A DNA stretch of 64,000 bases from Leisingera sp. SS27 (GCF_028368855.1 NZ_JAQNCY010000001.1:496001-560000); one strand, 5' to 3'; counted from the stretch's first letter, positions 43,751 through 52,925 are shown. Program-made: numbers and translations. The notes: generated by a model not told the origin, from the letters alone.

Positions 43751-45523
43751 CTATTCGGCAGCTTCGATACCGTCCACCAGGACCGGCAATTGCATTTCAA
43801 AGACCGCCCCGCCGTTCTGCCCGTTGCGGGCGGTCAGCCGTCCCCCAAGGTCGTTGACGATCCCTGAAGAGATGGCAAGCCCCAATCCAACCCCGTCGCC
43901 GGGCTGCTTGGTTGTGTAAAAAGGCTCAAACAGATTGTCGAAGTCCTTGATACCCATCCCGTTGTCACGCACCGACAGGGTTGCTGTCTCACCCGCTGCC
44001 AGCAGGATTTCCACCTCAGGGTCCGCCACGGATTTGGTGGCGTCCAGCGCATTGCGCAAGAGGTTGACCATCACCTGTTCCAGCCGCATCCGGTCGCCCA
44101 TTACCATAACAGGTTCTTCCGGCAGGATGCGGGTTATTTTCACATGGCGCTGGCGCAGCTGCGGCTCCATCATCGACAGGCTGGAGGCCAGCGCATCGCC
44201 CAAGTTTACAGGGCTGAACGCGTCGCCGCCCTTGCGCGCGTAGGATTTGAGCTGCCGTGTGATTGCCCCCATCCGCTCGATCAGATCGTCGATGCGCCCG
44301 AAGGAGGCCAGAGCCTCGTCCGGGCGGTTCCGGTTCAGCAGAAGCCGCGCACCGGCCAGATAGGTTTTCATCGCCGCAAGCGGCTGGTTCAGCTCGTGGC
44401 TGACAGCGGCAGACATTTCGCCCAAAGCCGCCAGTTTTGAGCTCTGAGCCAGGCTTTGCTCCGCCACGGCAAGGGTCTTTTGCATGCGTTCACGCTCGGC
44501 AATTTCCCGCTGAAGGCGAGCGTTCAATACGCGAAGCTCTGCCGACTCGCGCTGGAACAGCGCCATGCGCAGCGCGGTCTTACGGCTCAGGAAATAGAAC
44601 GCAAGCGCCAGAAGGATGGCGAATCCCATGATCTCCAGCGCCAGCACCGCATTCACACGCTCCCGGACAGAGGAATAGGTGGTGAAGGTCGCCATGCGCC
44701 AGCCCTGGAACGGCACCCGCGTCTCCAGCCGCATCACGGCTTCGCCTTGCAGGTAGGCATCCGGCGGGAGCGCCGTCCAGTCAGTGGTGGCACGGATCGC
44801 CCGCTGTATCGCGCCTTCGGGCGTCTGCAGCGTCAGCGCATCATCTTCCTTCAGCCCGCGCCAGCGCGCCTCGGTCGCCAGAATGATGTTACCGGTGCTG
44901 TCAGTGACCAGCACCGCATCCGAAATCCCGGCCCAGGCGCGTTCAAACTTCTGCAGGTCGACCTCGACAACAATTGCGCCAAGCACCCCGGTCGCATCAA
45001 TCACACGCCGGGAGTAGGTGAACCGGTAGCCCCCCACTTCCCGCGGGATGACCGAAAACACAGTCGACTTGGCGCGCACCGCATCAACGAAATAAGCCGC
45101 GTTGCGGTGGCTTTCCCCCAGCCGGTTGCGGTCGGTCGCCGCCACCGTGCGCCCGTCCTGCGCCAGCAGCATGATTGAGGCCGCGCCGATTTCATCGACA
45201 AAGGAAATCAGCCGCTGGGTCGACAGGGAAAAATCACTGGACTGAAGCGCAGAGATCAACGTTTGGTCGCGGGCCAGAAGCTGCGGCACGATGGCGTGCT
45301 GGCGCAGCTCGCTCAGCAGGTTGCCGGAGTACAGCGCCAGCCGCAGCTCAGCGCGGTTGCGGGTGCTTTCGGTGAAACGGTGGGTCAGCGCCCGGTTGGT
45401 GGTCCAGACCGTGACTGCAGCCACGGCCATGAACAGAACAAGCGCAAGCCGCGCCCGCCAAGAAATCGTGCGGGACCCGGACTTGGGCTTGTTTTTGGTC
45501 TCATCAGAGCGCGTGGCGGTCAT
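43751..45523 (-). CDS. dctB: DctB-like sensor histidine kinase
   Basis: Membrane kinase of 590 residues: transmembrane helix near 25-45, a periplasmic double-Cache/PAS-like sensor (about 50-290), a second membrane helix (ALEIMGFAILLALAFYFLS), a coiled coil, a HisKA domain with phospho-His in GEMSAAVSHELNQPLAAMKT, and an HATPase domain (NLLRNALDATK, DNGMGIKD, GVGLGLAISSGIV). DctB proteins sense C4-dicarboxylates outside the cell. It precedes dctD by 30 bases and follows purQ by 36 bases on the same strand, so it may share transcripts from the pur genes. Ligand is inferred from family. Confidence 0.88.
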   Translation of the reverse strand: MTATRSDETKNKPKSGSRTISWRARLALVLFMAVAAVTVWTTNRALTHRFTESTRNRAELRLALYSGNLLSELRQHAIVPQLLARDQTLISALQSSDFSLSTQRLISFVDEIGAASIMLLAQDGRTVAATDRNRLGESHRNAAYFVDAVRAKSTVFSVIPREVGGYRFTYSRRVIDATGVLGAIVVEVDLQKFERAWAGISDAVLVTDSTGNIILATEARWRGLKEDDALTLQTPEGAIQRAIRATTDWTALPPDAYLQGEAVMRLETRVPFQGWRMATFTTYSSVRERVNAVLALEIMGFAILLALAFYFLSRKTALRMALFQRESAELRVLNARLQREIAERERMQKTLAVAEQSLAQSSKLAALGEMSAAVSHELNQPLAAMKTYLAGARLLLNRNRPDEALASFGRIDDLIERMGAITRQLKSYARKGGDAFSPVNLGDALASSLSMMEPQLRQRHVKITRILPEEPVMVMGDRMRLEQVMVNLLRNALDATKSVADPEVEILLAAGETATLSVRDNGMGIKDFDNLFEPFYTTKQPGDGVGLGLAISSGIVNDLGGRLTARNGQNGGAVFEMQLPVLVDGIEAAE

Positions 45524-45559
45524 AAAGATACCCTATGACCGCCACGGCATATCCTCAAG

Positions 45560-46228
45560 TCACGCAGCGGTGACCATCCCCGCCAATGCGCGGAAGACTG
45601 CCGCGCCGTCGGTGCCACCGTGGCCCTCGTCCGCAGCGCGTTCCGGGTGCGGCATCATGCCAAGAACACGGCGGTTTTCCGACAGGATGCCCGCGATGTC
45701 CGCAACGGAACCGTTGGGGTTTTCTTCATAGGTGAAGGCCACCCGGTCCTGATCCTGCAGCGCCTTAACGGTCTCTGCATCAGCAAAGTAGTTGCCGTCG
45801 TGGTGGGCAATCGGCACGCCGATCACATCACCCGCGTTATACCCTTGGGTAAAGACGCTATCAGAGGTCGCCACCTTCAGGTTCACGGTGCGGCAGATGT
45901 ACTTCAGCCCGGCATTGCGCAGCAGCGCGCCTGGCAGCACACCCGTTTCGGTCAGGATCTGGAAGCCGTTGCAGACGCCGATGGCATAACCGCCGCGGTC
46001 CGCATGCTGAATCACCGCCTTGCAAATCGGCGACTGGGCTGCGATCGCGCCGCAACGCAGGTAGTCGCCATAGGAGAACCCGCCCGGCACACCCACGATA
46101 TCCACGCCTTCGGGCAGCGCGCTGTCCTTGTGCCAGACCATCGAAACGTCGAAACCGGCCTGTTCAAACGCCACCGACAGGTCGCGGTCGCAGTTCGAAC
46201 CCGGGAAAACAACAACCGCCGCCTTCAT
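45560..46228 (-). CDS. purQ: Phosphoribosylformylglycinamidine synthase subunit PurQ
   Basis: Class I glutamine amidotransferase subunit of 222 residues that supplies ammonia to PurL in step four of purine synthesis. The nucleophile Cys is in GVCNGFQIL, and the His/Glu pair lies in [11 protein letters not shown]. The start overlaps the purS stop region, giving translational coupling in the multi-subunit PurSQL type of enzyme. purL is not in the window. Confidence 0.96.
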   Translation of the reverse strand: MKAAVVVFPGSNCDRDLSVAFEQAGFDVSMVWHKDSALPEGVDIVGVPGGFSYGDYLRCGAIAAQSPICKAVIQHADRGGYAIGVCNGFQILTETGVLPGALLRNAGLKYICRTVNLKVATSDSVFTQGYNAGDVIGVPIAHHDGNYFADAETVKALQDQDRVAFTYEENPNGSVADIAGILSENRRVLGMMPHPERAADEGHGGTDGAAVFRALAGMVTAA

Positions 46229-46458
46229 CAGGCCAGCTCAATGCTGTAGGATTCGATCACGGTGTTGGCCAGCAGCTTCTCGCACATCGCAGTCACATCT
46301 GCCTCGGTCGCGCCTTCGGCCAGATCCAGATCGATCACCTTGCCCTGACGCACGCCTTCAACCTTATCAAAGCCCAGAGCGCCAAGCGCGTGGCGCACAG
46401 CCTCGCCCTGCGGATCCAGAACCCCGTTCTTAAGCATCACATGCACCCGTGCCTTCAT
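46228..46458 (-). CDS. purS: Phosphoribosylformylglycinamidine synthase subunit PurS
   Basis: Small subunit of 76 residues ([20 protein letters not shown]), matching the PurS dimer fold that bridges PurL and PurQ. It contains the family segment [11 protein letters not shown]. Its end overlaps the purQ start by one base. It is separated from purC by a hairpin at 46525-46553, yet probably still read through from the purC promoter at some level. Confidence 0.95.
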   Translation of the reverse strand: MKARVHVMLKNGVLDPQGEAVRHALGALGFDKVEGVRQGKVIDLDLAEGATEADVTAMCEKLLANTVIESYSIELA

Positions 46459-46524
46459 CGCATCATCCCTCAGGTTTTCGATGGCGAAGCCCTGCCGGGC
46501 TTCATCTTTCCAAAATTACTCAAA

Positions 46525-46553
46525 GACCCGCGGCGCTGCAGGCGCTGCGGGTC
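46525..46553 (-). terminator. Hairpin after purC
   Basis: Stem GACCCGC / GCGGGTC with further internal GC pairing, seven bases beyond the purC stop on the minus strand and followed by TTTGAGTAATTTT. It may attenuate transcription between purC and purS. Confidence 0.65.
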
Positions 46554-46559
46554 CCTATC

Positions 46560-47321
46560 TCAGTTCACCAGCGTCGGTTTGCCCGGCGCGGGCGGATTGT
46601 TCGGCATCACGCCCAGACGGCGTGCCACTTCGCTGTAGGCATCCGTGAGGCTGCCCAGGTCGCGGCGGAACACGTCCTTGTCCAGCTTCTGGCCGGTTTT
46701 GATGTCCCACAGACGGCAGCTGTCGGGGCTGATCTCATCCGCAATCACCAGGCGCTGGAAGTCGCCCTCGTAGATCCGGCCGATCTCGATCTTGAAGTCT
46801 ACAAGCCGGATACCCACAGCCAGGAACACACCGGACAGGAAGTCGTTCACACGCAGCGCCAGGCTCAGAATATCATCCATGTCCTGCTGGCTGGCCCAGC
46901 CGAAGGCAGCGATATGCTCTTCGGTGACCAGCGGATCGCCCAGGGCATCATCCTTGTAGCAGTATTCCACCACCGGGCGCGGCAGCTGGGTGCCCTCGTC
47001 GATGCCGAGACGCTTGGAGATCGAACCGGCCGCATAGTTGCGCACAATCACTTCCAGCGGAATGATCTCGCAGCTGCGCACCAATTGCTCGCGCATGTTG
47101 AGGCGCTTGAGGAAATGGGTCGGGACGCCGATCTGCGCCAGGCCGAGCATAAAGAACTCGCTCAGGATGTTGTTCAGGACACCCTTGCCCTCAATCACGT
47201 CGTGTTTTTCAGCGTTGAAGGCGGTGGCGTCATCCTTGAAATACTGCACGATAGTACCGGGCTCGGGGCCCTCGTACAAAGTCTTGGCCTTGCCTTCGTA
47301 AATCTTCTTGCGACGCGCCAT
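46560..47321 (-). CDS. purC: Phosphoribosylaminoimidazole-succinocarboxamide synthase
   Basis: SAICAR synthetase of 253 residues, joining aspartate to CAIR in purine synthesis. Signatures are [20 protein letters not shown] at the N terminus, [13 protein letters not shown] and LVDFKIEIG. Length is normal. It is the first gene of the purC-purS-purQ group. The 271-base gap upstream holds divergent promoters for purC and the ATPase zeta-subunit gene. Confidence 0.96.
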   Translation of the reverse strand: MARRKKIYEGKAKTLYEGPEPGTIVQYFKDDATAFNAEKHDVIEGKGVLNNILSEFFMLGLAQIGVPTHFLKRLNMREQLVRSCEIIPLEVIVRNYAAGSISKRLGIDEGTQLPRPVVEYCYKDDALGDPLVTEEHIAAFGWASQQDMDDILSLALRVNDFLSGVFLAVGIRLVDFKIEIGRIYEGDFQRLVIADEISPDSCRLWDIKTGQKLDKDVFRRDLGSLTDAYSEVARRLGVMPNNPPAPGKPTLVN

Positions 47322-47592
47322 TGGGAACCTTTCGGGTCAATGCCGGGAATCCGGCCCTGCGATGTGCCGCTCTCATAGTGCAAGGGGGCCTCAGCCGCAA
47401 GCTTGCAGCGGCGCGGCGCACCGATACAGGGCAATCCCTCCGCAGCTTGCCGCAGCAGGCACAAGGCCCGCAACGCCGGCACTGCCCGGGAACATAGAAA
47501 CTAAGGCCTTATCCGGCAGAGTTTTTTCTTGCCCTGCCCCCCTATCACACTCCTATCATAGATGGGGTTCAACCGGTTAATGAGGATGCACC

Positions 47593-47910
47593 ATGACAAC
47601 ATTTGACGACCGCGAGCAGGCATTTGAAGCCAAATTTGCCCACGACGAAGAGATGCAATTCAATGCGCAGGCGCGCTGCAACAAAATGCTGGGCCTGTGG
47701 GCCGCCGGCTTGCTGGGGCTGAGCGGCACGGACGCCGATACATTTGCCGGAACCGTCGTGGCCGCGGATCTGGAAGAGGCAGGCCACGAGGACGTTGTGC
47801 GCAAGCTGGAAGACGCGTTGCAGGGCAAAGCCTCCGCGGATGAAATCAGGGCGAAACGCGCCGAACTGCTTCCGCAGGCGAAAGACCAGATCCTGAGCGA
47901 GGCTGGCTGA
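47593..47910 (+). CDS. ATPase inhibitor subunit zeta (DUF1476)
   Basis: Protein of 105 residues (MTTFDDREQAFEAKFAHDEE, then QARCNKMLGLWAAGLLG), matching the DUF1476 family. The Paracoccus member is the zeta subunit that inhibits rotation and ATP hydrolysis of the F1-ATPase through its N-terminal helix. Restricted to alphaproteobacteria, it supports the taxonomic call. AGGA lies eight bases before the ATG. Monocistronic and divergent from purC. Confidence 0.93.
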   Translation: MTTFDDREQAFEAKFAHDEEMQFNAQARCNKMLGLWAAGLLGLSGTDADTFAGTVVAADLEEAGHEDVVRKLEDALQGKASADEIRAKRAELLPQAKDQILSEAG

Positions 47911-48170
47911 GGCCCTTTGGCGGCTGGCGGGCCGCGGCTTTAACCTTTTGTTTGCCGCGGCAGAAGTTTTTAAGGCTGAGCACGGCGGCTTGTGCTTTAT
48001 GCCATGCCGCATATCACCCTGCGGCGGCGGCTTTGCGGCAGCTTGTCAGTGATCTCATAATGAAGATGAGGAAAATGAAATTGCCCTTGCCCGCCCGGCG
48101 TGAGACAGGGGAAGACCACAAATTTGCCGACCTGCCCGCAGGGGCGGCGCGCTGACACGGGACACAACTG
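47911..48170. promoter_or_regulatory. 260-bp leader region of the homocysteine methyltransferase gene
   Basis: No gene is visible. It contains several possible hairpins, e.g. CCGCA...TGCGG near 48006-48025 and CTCAT...ATGAG near 48054-48070, and a GCCG...CGGC element near 48127-48150. The length and structure suggest an RNA leader, as expected for a methionine gene, but I could not match it to SAM-II, SAM/SAH, SAH or cobalamin riboswitch consensus. Confidence 0.35.
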
Positions 48171-49193
48171 ATGACAAACACCTTCAAACAGCTGCTGGAC
48201 ACCAGGGACGTGCTGCTGGCGGATGGCGCGACCGGCACCAACCTCTTTGCCATGGGCCTGCAATCCGGCGATGCACCGGAGCTGTGGAACGTTGATGAGC
48301 CCAAGAAAATCCTGGCGTTGTACCAAGGATCGGTTGATGCGGGCAGCGACCTGTTCCTGACCAACAGCTTCGGCGGCACCGCTGCGCGCCTGAAACTGCA
48401 CGACGCGCAGGGCCGCGTGCGTGAATTGAACCGCATTGCAGCCGAATTGGGCCGCGAAGTCGCTGACAAGGCGGAACGCAAGATTGCCGTTGCCGGTTCC
48501 GTCGGACCGACCGGCGAAATCTTCGAGCCGGTTGGGGAGATGTCCCATTCCCTGGCGGTTGAGATGTTCCACGAACAGGCCGACGCCCTGAAGGAAGGCG
48601 GCGCCGATGTGCTGTGGCTGGAAACCATTTCCGCCCCCGAAGAATTTCGTGCCGCTGCCGAAGCGTTCAAGCTGGCAGACATGCCCTGGTGCGGCACCAT
48701 GAGTTTTGACACCGCCGGGCGCACCATGATGGGCGTGACCTCCTCTGACCTGGCGCAGCTGGTGGAAGAGTTCGACAACGCGCCGCTGGCCTTTGGCGCA
48801 AACTGCGGCACCGGCGCCTCCGACATCCTGCGCACAGTGCTGGGCTTTGCCGCGCAAGGCACCGAACGCCCGATCATCTCCAAGGGCAATGCCGGCATTC
48901 CAAAATACGTCGACGGCCACATCCACTATGACGGCACTCCGGAACTGATGGGCGAATATGCGGTAATGGCCCGCGATTCCGGCGCCAAGATCATTGGCGG
49001 CTGCTGCGGCACCATGCCTGACCACCTGCGCTCCATGCGTGATGCGCTGGACAGCCGCCCGCGCGGCGAGGCACCGGCGCTGGAGAAAATCGTCGAAGTG
49101 CTGGGCCCCTTCACCTCTGAAAGCGATGGCACCGGAGAGGATGCAGCCGCAGGCGGCGAACGCCGCGGACGCCGCGGCCGCCGCCGCGCCTGA
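48171..49193 (+). CDS. bmt: Homocysteine S-methyltransferase (betaine-homocysteine methyltransferase-like; MetH homocysteine module)
   Basis: Zinc methyltransferase of 340 residues. The zinc ligands are Cys in GANCGTGASD and the pair in IGGCCGTMPDH; the N terminus has LLADGATGTNLFAMGL and LTNSFGG. It corresponds to the homocysteine-binding domain of MetH, or to betaine-homocysteine methyltransferase. Roseobacters such as Phaeobacter use a methionine synthase split into separate proteins, and the corrinoid protein at 50920 would be its partner. The C terminus is an unusual Arg-rich tail (GERRGRRGRRRA). Confidence 0.85.
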   Translation: MTNTFKQLLDTRDVLLADGATGTNLFAMGLQSGDAPELWNVDEPKKILALYQGSVDAGSDLFLTNSFGGTAARLKLHDAQGRVRELNRIAAELGREVADKAERKIAVAGSVGPTGEIFEPVGEMSHSLAVEMFHEQADALKEGGADVLWLETISAPEEFRAAAEAFKLADMPWCGTMSFDTAGRTMMGVTSSDLAQLVEEFDNAPLAFGANCGTGASDILRTVLGFAAQGTERPIISKGNAGIPKYVDGHIHYDGTPELMGEYAVMARDSGAKIIGGCCGTMPDHLRSMRDALDSRPRGEAPALEKIVEVLGPFTSESDGTGEDAAAGGERRGRRGRRRA

Positions 49194-49217
49194 CCGCTAG
49201 CTGGCACAGACAGAACG

Positions 49218-49250
49218 AAAGGCGCCGCGTCCTCACACGCGGCGCTTTCT
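49218..49250. terminator. Terminator between convergent genes
   Basis: Nine-base stem GCGCCGCGT (49222-49230) / ACGCGGCGC (49237-49245) with a CCTCAC loop, flanked by AAAG and TTTCTTT. It serves the methyltransferase gene and probably the opposing acylphosphatase gene. Confidence 0.85.
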
Positions 49251-49265
49251 TTAGGCCTGCCCGGC

Positions 49266-49544
49266 CTATCCGGTGATACTAAAGCCGCTGATCCCAGGGT
49301 CCGGATCGGTTCTTTCTGTCAGTACATCCTTAACCGAGGCTGCCCCGGGGCCGCGGCCCATTTTGCGCACCATATCCGCGACGCTGGCTGCGGGCCCTAT
49401 CAGCAGCGCCCGGACAGAGCCATCCGGTTCATTGCGGACCCAGCCCGACAATCCGTGGCGCAACGCCTCCGCCCGCGCCCAGGTGCGGAAAGCCACGCCC
49501 TGCACGCGCCCTGTGACGCGCGCCTTCATAGCAACTATGCTCAT
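49266..49544 (-). CDS. acyP: Acylphosphatase
   Basis: Enzyme of 92 residues hydrolysing acyl phosphates. The catalytic Arg lies in GRVQGVAFRTWARAEA and the catalytic Asn in GWVRNEPDGSVRALL, both family signatures. Normal length. It follows the radical SAM gene on the same strand after 73 bases. Confidence 0.95.
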   Translation of the reverse strand: MSIVAMKARVTGRVQGVAFRTWARAEALRHGLSGWVRNEPDGSVRALLIGPAASVADMVRKMGRGPGAASVKDVLTERTDPDPGISGFSITG

Positions 49545-49617
49545 TGGACACGCTCCTTCTTGTCAGAGTGATGCCAACCTTAGCACACTTCAGCCGCCCG
49601 GATTGTTCAACAACCGG

Positions 49618-50697
49618 TCAGAACAGCGCCAGCTGGTCGCCCGGCTGCGGAGGCCGCGCAAAAAGGTCGCAACGCAGTGCCTCCGTCTGCTCCCGCAGGC
49701 CCAGCCGTTTGCAGGCCGCCTTGAAGCGCTGAGCGATCATCTCGGCATAACGTCCTTCGCCCCGCATCCGATGCCCCCAGCGCGGATCATAATCGCGCCC
49801 GCCGTGCATCTCGCGCAACCGCGCCATCACCTTGGCCGCCCGGCCCTGCTCGTGTTCTTCCAGCCACTCCTGCCACAGCTCCGACACTTCCCGCGGCAGC
49901 CGCAGCATGATCCAGCTGGCAGCATCAGCCCCGGCCTCCGCTCCCGCGGCCAGCAGTGCCTCCAGCTCATGATCCGTCAGCCCCGGCACAACAGGCGAGG
50001 TCATCACCCGCACCGGCACCCCGGCCGCAGTCAACCGCCGGATCGCAGCCAGCCGGCGGGCGGGCAGCGGCGCCCGCGGCTCCATCCGGCGGGACAGGTC
50101 CGGGTCCAGTGTGGTCAGGGAAACCCCCACCCGCACCAGCCCCTTGGCCGCCATCGGTGCCAGGATGTCCAGATCCCGCTCCACCATTGCTCCCTTTGTC
50201 ACGATTGCCACCGGGTGGTTGAAGTCGCGCAGCACCTCCAGGCAGGCGCGCGAAAGGCGCAGATCCCGCTCGCAGGGCTGGTAGGGGTCCGTGTTGGCGC
50301 CAAGCGCAATTGCAGCCACCCTGTAGCGCGGTGCCGACAATTCTTTGCGCAGAACCTGGGAAGCGTTCGGGCGTGCAATCAGCCGGGTTTCAAAATCCAT
50401 CCCGGGCGACAGTCCCAGATAAGCATGGGTGGGCCGCGCGAAACAGTAAATGCAGCCATGCTCGCAACCGCGGTAGGGGTTGATAGACCGGTCGAACGGC
50501 AGATCGGGAGAGCGGTTGTAAGTGATCAATGTGCGCGCCGTTTCCTGGCGCACCTCAGTGGGAATCACGGCATCCGGCAGTTCCTGGAACCAGCCATCAT
50601 CCACCCCTTCCCGAACCATCTCGAAACGGCCTGCCGCATTACTGAGGCTGGCACGCGTTTTGCGGCGCATGGTGTGTGACGTGTTTTCAGGCAGCAT
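49618..50697 (-). CDS. PA0069-family radical SAM protein (SplB-related)
   Basis: Radical SAM enzyme of 359 residues. The 4Fe-4S cluster motif is CxxxCxxC in RGCEHGCIYCFARPTHAYLG. It is related to COG1533, which includes spore photoproduct lyase, although the reaction of this subgroup is unknown. A LexA-type box lies 25 bases before ATG 50697, which would place the gene under SOS control and makes a DNA-damage role plausible. A frame extension to 50775 would cover that box and is unlikely; ATG 50670 is another candidate start, since 50697 lacks a clear ribosome binding site. Confidence 0.85.
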   Translation of the reverse strand: MLPENTSHTMRRKTRASLSNAAGRFEMVREGVDDGWFQELPDAVIPTEVRQETARTLITYNRSPDLPFDRSINPYRGCEHGCIYCFARPTHAYLGLSPGMDFETRLIARPNASQVLRKELSAPRYRVAAIALGANTDPYQPCERDLRLSRACLEVLRDFNHPVAIVTKGAMVERDLDILAPMAAKGLVRVGVSLTTLDPDLSRRMEPRAPLPARRLAAIRRLTAAGVPVRVMTSPVVPGLTDHELEALLAAGAEAGADAASWIMLRLPREVSELWQEWLEEHEQGRAAKVMARLREMHGGRDYDPRWGHRMRGEGRYAEMIAQRFKAACKRLGLREQTEALRCDLFARPPQPGDQLALF

Positions 50698-50721
50698 GGG
50701 CGCAAAATAGCGGCCGCAGGA

Positions 50722-50736
50722 GAACAAATAAAGAAC
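50722..50736 (-). promoter_or_regulatory. LexA (SOS) box, GTTC-N7-GTTC
   Basis: On the minus strand it reads GTTCTTTATTTGTTC, an exact match to the alphaproteobacterial LexA site GTTC-N7-GTTC, 25 bases before the radical SAM start and within its expected promoter. Confidence 0.75.
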
Positions 50737-50919
50737 AAATGGGTAAAATCGAAGATTTCCATGTGGAATCTTCATTATTCTTGCGCCGGAATTGTCTCTA
50801 TACGTCGGTTAGAAACGCGGCAATGTCGCAAATAATGCAGTTCGCAAACAGCATTCTGTCACAAAAGCCTCAGAAATAGGCCAACACCGGGGATTCCCCC
50901 GTCAGCAAGGATTAGGCGC

Positions 50920-51618
50920 ATGTCGGACGAAGAAGACATCATCCTCTCGGAACTCGATGACGAGGAACTTGTTCAGCAGATGTTTGACGACCTCTATGAT
51001 GGTCTCAAAGAGGAAATCGAAGAAGGCGTGAATATCCTTCTGGAACGCGGCTGGGTTCCCTACGACATTCTGACCAAAGCGCTGGTTGGCGGCATGACCA
51101 TCGTCGGCGCCGACTTCCGCGACGGCATCCTGTTCGTTCCTGAAGTGCTGCTGGCGGCAAACGCGATGAAGGGCGGCATGGCTATCCTGAAGCCGCTGCT
51201 GGCCGAAACCGGCGCGCCGCGCGTGGGCTCCATGGTCATCGGCACCGTCAAGGGCGACATCCACGACATCGGCAAGAACCTGGTCTCCATGATGATGGAA
51301 GGCGCAGGCTTTGAAGTGGTCGACATCGGCATCAACAACCCGGTTGAGAACTACCTGGAAGCCATGGAAGAGCATAAGCCGGACATTCTCGGCATGTCGG
51401 CTCTGCTGACCACCACCATGCCCTACATGAAAGTGGTTATCGACACCATGGTCGAGCAGGGCCTGCGCGACGATTACATCGTGCTGGTTGGCGGCGCACC
51501 GCTGAACGAAGAGTTCGGCAAGGCAATCGGCGCCGACGGCTACTGCCGTGACGCAGCCGTGGCCGTGGAAATGGCCAAGGACTTCGTTGCGCGCAAGCAC
51601 AACTCGATGAGCGCCTGA
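50920..51618 (+). CDS. Corrinoid (B12-binding) methyltransferase protein, MetH cobalamin module
   Basis: Protein of 232 residues with two parts: a helical cap domain (about 1-95; VNILLERGWVPYDILTKALVGGM, here shortened to WVPYDILTKALVGGM) and a Rossmann B12 domain with the DxHxxG motif GDIHDIGKNL (D113, H115, G118), whose His is the lower ligand of cobalt. It carries the methyl group between methyl donor and homocysteine. With the methyltransferase at 48171 it fits a split methionine synthase; the alternative is a corrinoid protein of a methylamine/betaine system. It is followed after one base by DUF1638. Confidence 0.88.
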   Translation: MSDEEDIILSELDDEELVQQMFDDLYDGLKEEIEEGVNILLERGWVPYDILTKALVGGMTIVGADFRDGILFVPEVLLAANAMKGGMAILKPLLAETGAPRVGSMVIGTVKGDIHDIGKNLVSMMMEGAGFEVVDIGINNPVENYLEAMEEHKPDILGMSALLTTTMPYMKVVIDTMVEQGLRDDYIVLVGGAPLNEEFGKAIGADGYCRDAAVAVEMAKDFVARKHNSMSA

Positions 51619-51619
51619 T

Positions 51620-52330
51620 TTGGCACGTAAAGGACGTGCAGCCCGCTTGACCGAGCGGGCTGCCTTCCGCCCTCCCACCGGGCGGACGCTTGAGGAAACA
51701 TCCCTCACCGAACAGGGCCTGGCCGCACCTGAAAAGAAGACCGGCCGCATCCTGCTGATTGCCTGCGGCGCGCTGGCGCGCGAGATCCTTGCCATCAAGG
51801 ACGCTAACGGCATGGATCACATCGACCTCACCTGCCTGCCTGCCAAGCTGCATCTTTATCCCGAGCAGATCGTGGACGCCGTCGACGGCGCCGTGGCCAA
51901 GCATTCAGCCGTTTATGACAAGATTTTCGTGGTTTATGCCGACTGCGGCACTGGCGGCGCGCTGGAGCGTAAATGCGCGGAACTGGGCGTGGAGATGGTG
52001 GCAGGCCCGCATTGCTATTCCTTCTTCGAGGGCAACGAGACCTTTGCCCGCCATTCGGAAGAAGGCGAAATTACCGCTTTCTACCTCACAGACTTTCTGG
52101 TCAAGCAATTCGACGCCTTTGTCTGGCGCCCAATGGGCCTCGACAAGAATCCGGAACTGCGGGACATGGTGTTCGGCAATTACACGAAACTGGTCTACCA
52201 GTCCCAGACCAGCGATCCCAAGCTGCTGGAAAAGGCGCAGGAATGCGCAGACCGCATGGGGCTGGAGTTCGAGCACCGGCACACCGGCTATGGCGATCTG
52301 GAAACTGCCATGTCAAACTGGGCCCGATAA
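51620..52330 (+). CDS. DUF1638 protein next to the corrinoid protein
   Basis: Protein of 236 residues. The basic N-terminal tail of about 40 residues is followed by the DUF1638 core (ILLIACGALAREILAIKDAN, IFVVYADCGTGGALERKCAE). DUF1638 genes often sit beside corrinoid methyltransferase genes, in archaea as well, but have no assigned reaction. The core has conserved Cys in ACGA, DCGTGG and GPHCYSF, which could bind a metal. The gene starts one base after the corrinoid gene ends, so they are co-translated and probably act together. Confidence 0.85.
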   Translation: MARKGRAARLTERAAFRPPTGRTLEETSLTEQGLAAPEKKTGRILLIACGALAREILAIKDANGMDHIDLTCLPAKLHLYPEQIVDAVDGAVAKHSAVYDKIFVVYADCGTGGALERKCAELGVEMVAGPHCYSFFEGNETFARHSEEGEITAFYLTDFLVKQFDAFVWRPMGLDKNPELRDMVFGNYTKLVYQSQTSDPKLLEKAQECADRMGLEFEHRHTGYGDLETAMSNWAR

Positions 52331-52380
52331 CCCCTTTTCAACTTTCCAGAAAACGCGAAAGGCCGCCCCCTCGCCCGGCG

Positions 52381-52791
52381 TCAGGCCTGCGCCATCGCTG
52401 TTTCACGGATCCGCTCGATCATCGCACGCAACCCATTTGACCGCTGCGAAGACAGATGTTCATTGAGCCCCAGACGTTCCAGCTCGGCCCTGGCATCCAC
52501 TGCCGCGACTTCGGCCACTGGCAGCCCATTGTAGAGGCAGCGCAGCACCGCAATCAGGCCGCGTACGATCATGGCGTCACTGTCGCCATCGAACCGGAAC
52601 CCGCCGCCCTCGACAGTGGCATGCAGCCAAACCTGGCTGGCACAGCCGTCCACCTTGGTCGCAGGCACTTTCAACGCTTCGTCGAGCGGCTCCATTGCCT
52701 TGCCCAGATCGATCACATGACGGTAGCGGTCCTCCCAGTCCTCCATGAACTCGAAGTCTTCCACGATCTCTTCAAAGGCGGCAGTGGCCAT
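52381..52791 (-). CDS. sufE: SufE-family sulfur acceptor
   Basis: Protein of 136 residues that accepts persulfide sulfur from a SufS-type desulfurase for Fe-S cluster assembly. The acceptor Cys is in KVDGCASQVWLHA. The N terminus (FEEIVEDFEFMEDWEDRYRH) and C-terminal helix (GLNEHLSSQRSNGLRAMIE) are typical. It is a single gene convergent with DUF1638; other suf genes are not in the window. Confidence 0.94.
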   Translation of the reverse strand: MATAAFEEIVEDFEFMEDWEDRYRHVIDLGKAMEPLDEALKVPATKVDGCASQVWLHATVEGGGFRFDGDSDAMIVRGLIAVLRCLYNGLPVAEVAAVDARAELERLGLNEHLSSQRSNGLRAMIERIRETAMAQA

Positions 52792-52925
52792 CGTCGGTCA
52801 ATCCTCTAAACCCGCATTAGGTGCAGATCAGCACCTAAGCCCCTGCCCGCCCCTTTTCAACCGCTTTTCAAGCTGCACCCAATCAGGTAATCCGTTGCAA
52901 AGACAATTTGAATGGGCGGGGACAA

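Noticed and set aside
47911-48170. SAM-II, SAM/SAH, SAH or cobalamin riboswitch before the homocysteine methyltransferase gene
   Set aside because: None of the consensus cores could be matched by eye; kept only as an unassigned structured leader.
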